Part shown: positions 6,953-13,167 of the stretch, in pieces | Layout: every line of letters starts with the position of its first letter | How positions within the stretch are numbered: position 1 is the first letter of the stretch | NCBI GenBank assembly: GCA_020354155.1 | Contig: CP070644.1 | Coordinates: forward strand, 1,085,433-1,099,449 | Direction: 5' to 3' | DNA length: 14,017 nucleotides | Origin: Nitrospiraceae bacterium | Lineage (GTDB): Bacteria; Nitrospirota; Thermodesulfovibrionia; UBA6902 | Program-made: the position numbers and the translations under genes | The notes under the pieces: generated by a model | Told to the model about the DNA's origin: nothing | What the model saw: only the letters and a program-made list of their open reading frames with translations | The model's database searches: none

Positions 6953-7031
6953 GGTTGATGATATGCTGCCTTTCCCCAGGCTGTCCTATTTTTAATAAAC
7001 GTGTTCATTCTGATTTCGACCCCTTTGCATA

Positions 7032-7169
7032 TTGTCATTCCGAGCCTGCCTACCGGCAGGCAGGCAAAGCGAGGTATCTTTCCTTTCTGCTTAGGACAGG
7101 TTCCGGGAGAAATCTTTTTTTGACCCTGTCACAGGCCAGGATTTCTCGGCTAAGGACTCGAAATGACAA
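7032..7169. repeat. MITE/REP-like palindromic repeat element (138 bp)
   Basis: Terminal inverted repeats of 13 bases with one mismatch, TTGTCATTCCGAG (7032-7044) and the complement of TTGTCATTTCGAG (7157-7169), bound the element. Inside is a perfect hairpin, GCCTGCC-TACC-GGCAGGC (7044-7061). A second inverted repeat is GAGAAATC (7107-7114) with GATTTCTC (7140-7147). Elements with this GTCATTCCGAG...GAAATGACA layout are familiar as dispersed non-coding repeats in many environmental bacterial genomes and often yield spurious peptide calls. It lies between the DsbA-like gene and tsaB, both on the minus strand, where it may also end or process transcripts. There is no obvious target-site duplication. 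Confidence 0.7.
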
Positions 7170-7201
7170 ATATAGGGCAACCATCGTGGCATCTGTGAAA
7201 T

Positions 7202-7831
7202 TTATTTTCTGAAGAGACTCTTCAATATCACAATTACATTGTCCCGGATCAGTTCAACATCGTTGTTCAACAGGCCCGGCGTTACCTTTAAATTGCCTGC
7301 GATGATCAGCGTCGGAGTCTCCTGAATACCGTAACTCCTGGCCATATCAAGGGCCTTGCCGGCTTCGTCCGCTTTTTCCCCGGCCCTCAATTTCCTGCTG
7401 AAATCAAAGCCCAGGCCCACCTTCATCCCCAAATCTTCCAGCACAGTGATATTCCCGATGTCTCTCTTATCAACAAAGATGGCATTAAACAGGGCAGCCT
7501 TCATCTGCGGGCCTTTGCCCTCCTCTTCTGCAAGCAAATATGCCTCTCCGGGCTTGGGCGATCCCTTCCCCCAGTAGATAGGGATGATCTTCCACTTTGT
7601 TTTCTTCGGGAAGTTCCCCTTGATAACAGGGACTGATTTTTCCAGATGGTAACAGTGGCCACAGTAGAAACTCAGGAACTCTACTATTTCAACGGTCTTT
7701 CCATCAAAATGGAACTCTTTCCCTGCCATTTCAGAGTAGATTCCCACGATATTCGGTTTTTGATCTGCGTATGATGAATGAGCAATGAAGAGAAACATTA
7801 TCACGGGCACAAATATTTTCACTACCTTCAT
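7202..7831 (-). CDS. Exported DsbA-like thiol:disulfide oxidoreductase
   Basis: 209-residue protein with a classical signal peptide (MKVVKIF, hydrophobic core VPVIMFLFIA, likely cleavage after SSYA, residue 22), so it acts in the periplasm. The active site FYCGHCYH has cysteines C57 and C60. The cis-proline loop ETPTLII has P173. An inserted helical region between them is as in DsbA. The CGHC dipeptide differs from the CPHC of classical DsbA and resembles PDI-type sites, so oxidase, isomerase or reductase function cannot be decided. The ATG at 7829-7831 is chosen because AAGGAGG ends six bases upstream; an in-frame ATG at 7855 lacks this and would add a basic extension before the signal peptide. 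It follows the small interrupted ORF by 23 bases and is divergent from ccsB-ccsA, which suggests thiol work linked to cytochrome c maturation. Confidence 0.88.
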   Translation of the reverse strand: MKVVKIFVPVIMFLFIAHSSYADQKPNIVGIYSEMAGKEFHFDGKTVEIVEFLSFYCGHCYHLEKSVPVIKGNFPKKTKWKIIPIYWGKGSPKPGEAYLLAEEEGKGPQMKAALFNAIFVDKRDIGNITVLEDLGMKVGLGFDFSRKLRAGEKADEAGKALDMARSYGIQETPTLIIAGNLKVTPGLLNNDVELIRDNVIVILKSLFRK

Positions 7832-7854
7832 TCCCTGCCTCCTTTTCTTAATCA

Positions 7855-8106
7855 TTAGCGCCTTATTTTCTCATAAACCACAGCATAATGAAAATCCGGA
7901 GGAAATATGAAGGGCAGGTACGCTGCATTTCGCCGTCTGCCAATATTGCCAGGATTGCTGAAACCACTGATGTCTTCACAATAAATGTACATTCCTTTCA
8001 CATTCTCTTCATATTTATTTGGTTTAATATTTCCATACAAAGCGACATAGGATCAAGCCAGGAACGATAGAGTAAGTGGAACAAGCATTATACCGCCTTT
8101 ATTCAT
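7855..8106 (-). pseudogene. Small membrane/exported protein ORF interrupted by in-frame TGA at codon 18
   Basis: An ATG at 8104-8106 preceded by AAAGGAGGTG four bases upstream opens a frame of 83 codons ending at TAA 7855-7857. It is interrupted once, by TGA at 8053-8055 (codon 18). The first 17 residues, MNKGGIMLVPLTLSFLA, look like a signal peptide or the first half of a membrane helix. After the TGA the frame continues SYVALYGNIKPNKY and stays open for 65 codons with one cysteine in YIYCEDIS. The missing residue could have been Cys at a lipobox-like position (LA-C) or Trp inside a longer helix; either is one base from TGA. I see three explanations: a decayed gene, a sequencing error, or recoding. 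I do not recognise the family. It lies 23 bases upstream of the DsbA-like gene, probably cotranscribed. Confidence 0.45.
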
Positions 8107-8110
8107 TTCA

Positions 8111-8127
8111 CCTCCTTTGAAGAAAGG
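8111..8127 (-). promoter_or_regulatory. Ribosome binding site partly masked by a small hairpin
   Basis: On the minus strand the strong AAAGGAGG before the ATG at 8106 can pair through its AAAGG (8114-8118) with CCTTT (8123-8127) around a CTTC loop. This may modulate translation of the interrupted small ORF. The stem is only five pairs. Confidence 0.25.
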
Positions 8128-8139
8128 CCCCCTTATAAA

Positions 8140-8167
8140 CCTTAGCCCCGGGATACCGGGGCTAAGG
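8140..8167. other. Perfect 12-bp stem hairpin in the dsbA-like/ccsB divergent region
   Basis: CCTTAGCCCCGG (8140-8151) and CCGGGGCTAAGG (8156-8167) are exact complements around a GATA loop, a very stable GC-rich stem. No transcript that needs termination is seen entering from either side, and the flanks have no run of T (TAATATTTTG on one side, TTTATAAGGG on the other strand). On the minus strand it would sit about 33 bases before the small ORF start, so it may be a leader structure. It may otherwise act as a bidirectional insulator or a DNA-level site. Confidence 0.6.
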
Positions 8168-8178
8168 TAATATTTTGC

Positions 8179-8190
8179 AGTCAATTGACT
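8179..8190. promoter_or_regulatory. Palindromic operator-like site overlapping the ccsB -35
   Basis: AGTCAATTGACT is a perfect 12-base palindrome. Its right half supplies the TTGACT -35 of the ccsB promoter, and its left half supplies TTGACT on the other strand. A dimeric regulator binding here would block -35 recognition for ccsB. No -10 is seen for the minus strand at the right distance. Confidence 0.35.
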
Positions 8191-8214
8191 TAGGAAATAT
8201 TGAAAAGCTATAGT
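8185..8214 (+). promoter_or_regulatory. Promoter for ccsB-ccsA
   Basis: TTGACT (8185-8190) and TATAGT (8209-8214), each one mismatch from consensus, are spaced by 18 bases. Transcription would start about 8221, just after the ATG at 8217 and just before the GGAGG at 8222-8226, supporting a TTG start at 8232. Confidence 0.6.
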
Positions 8215-8231
8215 TAATGTCGGAGGTTTGC

Positions 8232-9686
8232 TTGGAAAAAGAAGAGAAAAAAAGAAATATATTAGAGTCCATCTGGAAGTCCCTTGCTTCCGTCAAGCTT
8301 GCCATTTTTATCTTAATGATATTGGCGCTCTCCTCGATAATCGGTACGATTGTTGAGCAGCAGGCTGAACCGGCAAGAAACATTTCTCTCCTAGCAAAAT
8401 TTTTCGGCGATTCCTTTGCCCCCACAGTGTATAACATCTTTGTAAAGCTTGGATTTATGGACATGTACCGCTCATGGTGGTTTGTCAGCTTTCTGGTTTT
8501 GTTCAGTATCAATCTTGTTGTCTGCTCAATTGAGCGACTTCCAAAGACATGGAAAATAATCAAAAAGCCGCTGAAACCAATGGCGCAGAGCGGTATCAAG
8601 TCACTGCCCGTAAAAAAAGAGATCAAGCTGCAGGCAAACCTCAGCGATGTGAAAGATGTATTTCATACAGCTCTGAAGGAATCAAGATATAACGTATTTG
8701 AGGCTGCTGAGGAAGGCTCGATACAGCTCTATACCCAGAGAGGCGGCTTTGCCAGGCTTGGGGCCTATATTGTCCACATCAGTATACTCTTAATCTTTAT
8801 CGGAGCAATTGTAGGTGTACGCTATGGATTTAAGGCCCATGTGAATATTCCTGAAGGAGGGACCACATCAGTTGCATATGATAATAATCGCAAAAGCATT
8901 CCTCTAGGTTTTTCTGTAAAATGCAACTGGTATGACACGACCTATTATCCTGACATAGATACCCCGCAGGAATTTTCAAGCGAGCTCGTTGTCTATGATC
9001 AGGGCAAGGAAGTTATGAAAAAGGTTATTGAGGTGAACAGCCCTCTGACGTATAAAGGCATTACCTTTTATCAGTCCAGTTACGGAAAGATTCCTGATGC
9101 CGTTGGTCACTTTGTCCTTGACGTCAGTTCACCATCAGGTCAGGAAAAGACTCTTTGGTTGAGGCATGGTGAGAGCTTTGTTATCCCCGGTACCGAAGTG
9201 AAGGGGAGAATAGTCGATTTCTCTACAGCTCTGACCCGGGACAGGCATTCGAATCAGCTTATTACCTATTCAGATTCAATGGTGAATCCGGCAGTGGCTA
9301 TTGAGTTTGAAGAACCGGGCAGGGAAAAATACACGGGGTGGATTCTGAAACGATATCCGGAGACAGGCAACCTGATGAATGGTAACAAGGTCATCTTTAA
9401 AGACTATTGGGGAGTTGAATACACGGGTTTGCAGGTAGCAAAAGATCCCGGTGTTGGTATTGTATATCTGGGCTGCCTCATCATGGCTGTCGGACTGTAC
9501 ATATCATTTTTTATCAGTCACAAGAAGATATGGGTATATATTACTCAGGAGGGTTCAAAGGGCAAGGGGCCGATCAGTGTTACTGTCGGAGGTTCGACAA
9601 CAAAAAACAGGATTACCTTTGAACAGGAAATAGATAAAATAATAGCAAAGACTTCCCAGGCAATGGAAGGAAGGAGTAAGAAATGA
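8232..9686 (+). CDS. ccsB: Cytochrome c biogenesis protein CcsB/ResB (system II)
   Basis: 484-residue ResB-family membrane protein. With CcsA it forms the system II heme export and ligation complex that attaches heme to apocytochromes c outside the inner membrane. The layout is typical: helix 1 SVKLAIFILMILALSSIIGT, helix 2 WWFVSFLVLFSINLVVCSIE, helix 3 RLGAYIVHISILLIFIGAI (containing a histidine, a possible heme ligand), a long periplasmic domain with SPLTYKGITFYQSSYG, and a last helix GIVYLGCLIMAVGLYISFF, then a cytoplasmic tail. I place the start at TTG 8232: GGAGG (8222-8226) is five bases upstream, whereas the in-frame ATG at 8217 has no ribosome binding site and lies upstream of the predicted transcript start. 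The stop overlaps the ccsA ATG by four bases (ATGA). Confidence 0.92.
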   Translation: MEKEEKKRNILESIWKSLASVKLAIFILMILALSSIIGTIVEQQAEPARNISLLAKFFGDSFAPTVYNIFVKLGFMDMYRSWWFVSFLVLFSINLVVCSIERLPKTWKIIKKPLKPMAQSGIKSLPVKKEIKLQANLSDVKDVFHTALKESRYNVFEAAEEGSIQLYTQRGGFARLGAYIVHISILLIFIGAIVGVRYGFKAHVNIPEGGTTSVAYDNNRKSIPLGFSVKCNWYDTTYYPDIDTPQEFSSELVVYDQGKEVMKKVIEVNSPLTYKGITFYQSSYGKIPDAVGHFVLDVSSPSGQEKTLWLRHGESFVIPGTEVKGRIVDFSTALTRDRHSNQLITYSDSMVNPAVAIEFEEPGREKYTGWILKRYPETGNLMNGNKVIFKDYWGVEYTGLQVAKDPGVGIVYLGCLIMAVGLYISFFISHKKIWVYITQEGSKGKGPISVTVGGSTTKNRITFEQEIDKIIAKTSQAMEGRSKK

Positions 9687-10789
9687 GCAGCGCAAATTTA
9701 TTTGATCTATCGGCTGGCTTCTATTTTGCCGCGCTGATTACCTATGTTATCTATCTTGTTACGAGAAATAAAAAAACCGGTGTTGCTGCAACCACCCTCA
9801 CAATTGTCGGGTTTGTAAGTCAGACAATTGCCTTTGCACTAAGGTGGATCCATGGTTATTCTTACTGGCTGTCAGCAAATCCGACATCCGGATTGATTGA
9901 GGCATTGCTCAGGTCAGCACCGTTAAGAAATCTCTATGAGTCGCTCATATTTTTTGTCTGGTGTCTGATTGTCTTTCACCTTGTCATTGAATTCAAATAC
10001 AAGATCCGGTCTCTTGGAGCCTTTGTTACCCCCTTGGCAGCAGCAGCCCTGCTGTTTATAGATGTTGCGGGCACTACGACCGAAATACAGCCTCTGATTC
10101 CGGCTCTCCAGTCAAACTGGCTTCTCTTTCATGTTTTTCTGAGCTTTATTGGATACGCGGCATTCGGAGTTGCTTTTGGCGCGGCGTCGGCCTATCTCGT
10201 AATGGTTACGGAATCAAAAACAGAAAAGACCTATATCTTCTGGAGCATTATAGTCGGTATCTTTATTATCGTTCTTGTTGGAATGGGCATTGATTTTGTC
10301 AGTCTCTCATCATCAGAGCGTTCTCAATTTCTTCAGAATCACTTTCTCAAATCAACATTAAGGAGTGATTCCGGAGGGGTGGCAGTGGTCAGCTGGATTG
10401 TCAGTATCGTTTTCATTGGTGCAATATGGCAGTTCGGCTTTGGTCTGAAGAAAGTCCTTGAGAATCTTTCAATTACGCCAAGAGTGCTTGATGAAATCCA
10501 GTACAAAAGCATTGCCATTGGCTTCCCGCTTTTTACTCTTGGCGGTCTGATTATGGGTGCCATATGGGCAAACAGCGCCTGGGGTAAATACTGGACCTGG
10601 GACCCGAAGGAGACCTGGTCGCTGATTACATGGTTTGTCTATGCCCTTTATCTCCATGCACGATTTGTAGGCGGCTGGCGCGGGAAACGGGTGGCAGTCC
10701 TTGCAGTTGTAGGGTTTATAGCGGTAATCTTTACCTACCTCGGAGTGAACCTGGTACTTTCAGGCCTGCATTCATACGGGGCAAGCTAA
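9683..10789 (+). CDS. ccsA: Cytochrome c biogenesis protein CcsA/ResC (system II)
   Basis: 368-residue polytopic membrane protein of the heme-handling protein family. The signature WWD domain is clear at residues 295-310, running from W295 through WGKYWTWDPKE with D307. Histidines in membrane or loop positions, H57, H150 (LLFHVFLSF), H325 (LHAR) and H363 (SGLHSYG), fit the four ligand histidines known for the family, though I assign them by position only. A stretch near 215-235 (SSSERSQFLQNHFLKS) is a hydrophilic insert. AAGGAG six bases before the ATG and the four-base overlap with ccsB indicate coupled translation and a two-gene complex. A strong terminator follows 27 bases after the stop, so the operon ends here. 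Confidence 0.94.
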   Translation: MSSANLFDLSAGFYFAALITYVIYLVTRNKKTGVAATTLTIVGFVSQTIAFALRWIHGYSYWLSANPTSGLIEALLRSAPLRNLYESLIFFVWCLIVFHLVIEFKYKIRSLGAFVTPLAAAALLFIDVAGTTTEIQPLIPALQSNWLLFHVFLSFIGYAAFGVAFGAASAYLVMVTESKTEKTYIFWSIIVGIFIIVLVGMGIDFVSLSSSERSQFLQNHFLKSTLRSDSGGVAVVSWIVSIVFIGAIWQFGFGLKKVLENLSITPRVLDEIQYKSIAIGFPLFTLGGLIMGAIWANSAWGKYWTWDPKETWSLITWFVYALYLHARFVGGWRGKRVAVLAVVGFIAVIFTYLGVNLVLSGLHSYGAS

Positions 10790-10815
10790 ACCAGATGAGT
10801 CATAACTTTGACCGG

Positions 10816-10846
10816 AAGGCACAGAGTACATGCTCTGTGCCTTTTT
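10816..10846 (+). terminator. Intrinsic terminator of ccsB-ccsA
   Basis: GGCACAGAG (10818-10826) pairs with CTCTGTGCC (10833-10841) around a six-base loop. The preceding AA extends the stem into the following TT, and five T residues run 10842-10846. A textbook rho-independent terminator directly downstream of ccsA. Confidence 0.92.
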
Positions 10847-10900
10847 AACTCCATTACCATAATTTATAAATTCATCAGTGTTGAGTCCATCCGGGTTTAA

Positions 10901-10995
10901 TAAAATAGTTCTCAATTCTAATCCAACCATGGGATGTCGATGACATAACACAATCTCTGTATGGAATCGGAGTTGGATTTAATGATACTATTTTA
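10901..10995. repeat. Imperfect long inverted repeat between ccsA and the AsmA gene
   Basis: TAAAATAGT (10901-10909) matches ACTATTTTA (10987-10995), and AATCCAAC (10920-10927) matches GTTGGATT (10972-10979). The two pairs are nested, with 10 unpaired bases on the left arm and 7 on the right and a 44-base centre. No gene is seen here. It may be a relic of a small mobile element or the stem of a structured RNA lying between convergent transcripts. Confidence 0.45.
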
Positions 10996-11057
10996 AAATG
11001 CGCAGTGCTCAGGCAACGTTTTGTGAAAAGTGTCTTCGCTTTCCTTAAGGGGAGTTA

Positions 11058-12503
11058 TCAGGAACGAACATCATAGGCGGGGTGTTGAATAGAGCCCGAA
11101 TAAAAGGTTTTACATTGACTGCCTGAAATGAACTTTTCTGTTTTGCGGAGCAGGGAGAGAAATGCACCTGCTATGGATTTCAATATTGTTGTTTTACTGA
11201 ATTTCGGATTATCAAAAGACCCATATATTTTCTGGGTGAACTCGGCGCATCCTTTCTCATCAATAACTGCTGCAACAACTTTATCGAATCTGGAATTTAT
11301 AAAGTCCAGCTTCCCCTGTAAGGCCATCCTGTTTTTCTCAGTGCAGAATGCTACGTCTTCTGCAATAATAGCCCCGTTTTCAACGTTCCATTTTGAGATG
11401 AACTTATGGATTTTGCCATCACTCTTTCCTGCTACTCTGTACACTTCCTCGAAATTGTAGCCCTTTGTTATTGCTGTGCCAAGAGGTCCTGCCAGAAAAA
11501 ATGCTCCTATATCCAGGGCACCGAATTTCTGACTCTTTCTGTAATTCGTCAGGATGCGATCTATGTCGTACTGCTTAAGAATAAGATTCTCACCCATTAA
11601 TGAGAAATTTCCTTTTGCCGTTTTTAGAAACTCGTTCATACTGCTTCCCTGAAGGGAAAGATTTAAGAGAAAATCGCTTTTCCCTAACAGGAAGTTTGTG
11701 TCTGCATACTCACTGGCAAGTTCTTCGAGGTAAAATTTAGATATCGAAGAGGTAAGATACAAATGCGGTGTTGTGCCTGCGAGATCTACCTTGATTTTCC
11801 CCGTAGCTTTTCCATTGAAGATCGTCATGGAGAATGGTTGCATATGGTACAGACCATTTGCAGCACTCACCTGGAAAGTAAGGTCAGAGAGCTCTACAAG
11901 ATGAGAGTTGATATTTTTTGTGTAGATGGTTCCCTTGAAGGAAAGTGCCTGTAAGAGGTTTTGCTTCACCGCTGTATCAAGGAACAGCTCTCTTAATTCC
12001 ATATCGAGACCTGTTACTTCTGTTACCGTTTCAGTTATATGGTCTGAATAGACAATGTCTCCATTAGATACGGTGATTTTATTGACAGCAAATGAAGTTG
12101 CATGTTCCACCTCCGTCTCTGAAGCCTTTTTCTCTGACTGTGGAATATTGAATTCTCCGTTCTTGAAGCGGAGAAGTGAAATGTGCGGTTTTATAATCTC
12201 GATGTAATCAATGTAGTCTTTCCCTTTGAGTAACTGATAGAGATTTAAACCGATTCTCACTTCTTCAAGAGAAGCGAAATCATTATCCAGCTTGATAGTA
12301 TTGATGCTGATCCGGGAATCCGGCCACAGGGTATATTCCATGTTGCCCGTTATCCGGAGAGGTAGCCCCAAGGCGTCGGAGAGGGTTGATTCAAGATCAG
12401 GTTTGTATGAATTAATATTGACTATGAACGGCAGTACAAAGAGGGAAACAAGAGAAAGCAAACCCGCTATCAGGGAAGTGTACCATAGTGTCTTACGTAT
12501 CAT
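11058..12503 (-). CDS. AsmA family protein
   Basis: 481-residue envelope protein of the AsmA superfamily, whose members are anchored in the inner membrane and extend into the periplasm. The family is linked to lipid traffic and outer-membrane assembly. The N-terminus has one membrane segment (about residues 8-29, LWYTSLIAGLLSLVSLFVLP). It is followed by NINSYKPDLESTLSDALGLP, the typical opening of the AsmA domain, where a helix follows 'y...l...l....g'. The body is rich in alternating beta-strand pattern. The C-terminus keeps the AsmA tail features: a GCAEFTQKIYGSF segment and a final QCKTFYSGSIQHP with conserved cysteines. The length is shorter than that of E. coli AsmA (about 617 residues). 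Only a weak GGT precedes the ATG at 12503; TATAGT at 12520-12525 (minus strand) may be its -10. Single gene. Confidence 0.85.
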   Translation of the reverse strand: MIRKTLWYTSLIAGLLSLVSLFVLPFIVNINSYKPDLESTLSDALGLPLRITGNMEYTLWPDSRISINTIKLDNDFASLEEVRIGLNLYQLLKGKDYIDYIEIIKPHISLLRFKNGEFNIPQSEKKASETEVEHATSFAVNKITVSNGDIVYSDHITETVTEVTGLDMELRELFLDTAVKQNLLQALSFKGTIYTKNINSHLVELSDLTFQVSAANGLYHMQPFSMTIFNGKATGKIKVDLAGTTPHLYLTSSISKFYLEELASEYADTNFLLGKSDFLLNLSLQGSSMNEFLKTAKGNFSLMGENLILKQYDIDRILTNYRKSQKFGALDIGAFFLAGPLGTAITKGYNFEEVYRVAGKSDGKIHKFISKWNVENGAIIAEDVAFCTEKNRMALQGKLDFINSRFDKVVAAVIDEKGCAEFTQKIYGSFDNPKFSKTTILKSIAGAFLSLLRKTEKFISGSQCKTFYSGSIQHPAYDVRS

Positions 12504-12732
12504 ACCTATAATGTCTCTAACTATACAGCATTATTTATTCAATACAGACTATCGTCTATATCGGTACATTTCTGGTGTTCATTAAGGGGGGAAGATTGCA
12601 GATCGCTACTGTAAGTCGCTAAATAAGTTAAAATCCTGCATAAGCAATTCTTCTATGGTAATAACGGGGGATACTCTGTTCAGGTTTATTTGAATCATCC
12701 GACGTGATATTTAGAAAAACTTACCCTATTGA

Positions 12733-12764
12733 ATCGGCAACCATCTCTGAAGGTGGTTGCCGAT
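12733..12764. other. Perfect 11-bp hairpin
   Basis: ATCGGCAACCA (12733-12743) and TGGTTGCCGAT (12754-12764) are exact complements around a 10-base loop. No T-run follows on either strand, and no adjacent gene ends here, so it is not an obvious terminator. Confidence 0.55.
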
Positions 12765-12867
12765 GTTCATTATGATTACATTCTCATATAAGGGAATTGG
12801 ATAGGAATATATGATTATGAGATTGTTGGATTAAATAACCATTTGTAAGTGCAGTTATAGAGAAGGT

Positions 12868-13004
12868 CAAATCAGTTTGCCCGACGCAGACCCATCATAT
12901 TTATCGCCAATCCACACTTTGATCCAGAACTATTGATTACATGATGCAAAGTGCAATTCTCCCCTGAGCACTAACTGGCGATAACCGATAAAAATATTGA
13001 TTTG
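12868..13004. repeat. Three nested inverted repeats (possible structured RNA or element relic)
   Basis: CAAATCA (12868-12874) with TGATTTG (12998-13004), TTATCGCCA (12901-12909) with TGGCGATAA (12976-12984), and CACTTTG (12915-12921) with CAAAGTG (12947-12953) are perfectly complementary and properly nested. Internal loops are unequal. No coding frame is seen across it. It matches no RNA family I can name. Confidence 0.4.
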
Positions 13005-13167
13005 GAGATTTAAACTCAAAAATTCAATCATAAGTTTGAAGTAATTAATAATCCCAAATAGCTGTGCTTTGATGATTGCTGCTGTTATGGGTAAAATACG
13101 CAAGTACAAATTAACTGATTCTCATTGTGATGATATGACGAGAATAGACAGGAAACGGGAGGAGACC

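Larger units (their letters stand above)
12504..13167. other. Gene-poor AT-rich region with inverted repeats
   Basis: About 660 bases with no convincing coding frame on either strand. Base composition is low in GC in places (17 of 60 by my count at 13021-13080). It contains a perfect hairpin at 12733-12764, a nest of inverted repeats at 12868-13004 and AT-rich dyads around 12784-12815. It separates the AsmA gene from the higher-GC selenoprotein gene and could be eroded DNA or contain an unrecognised RNA. A weak promoter candidate (TTAACT at 13111-13116, TATGAC at 13134-13139, 17-base spacer) precedes the selenoprotein gene. Confidence 0.5.

Noticed and set aside
6955..7212. 85-codon plus-strand open frame
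   Set aside because: It is a translation through the palindromic repeat 7032-7169, which commonly yields false peptides.
7832..7855. Longer DsbA-like start at ATG 7855
   Set aside because: It would place the strong AAGGAGG inside the gene and add a basic stretch before the signal peptide.
12292..12585. 97-codon plus-strand open frame
   Set aside because: Antisense shadow of the AsmA gene start without its own initiation signals.
12504..13167. tRNA, riboswitch or CRISPR in the gene-poor region
   Set aside because: No cloverleaf, no regularly spaced repeats and no riboswitch core that I recognise; only inverted repeats.
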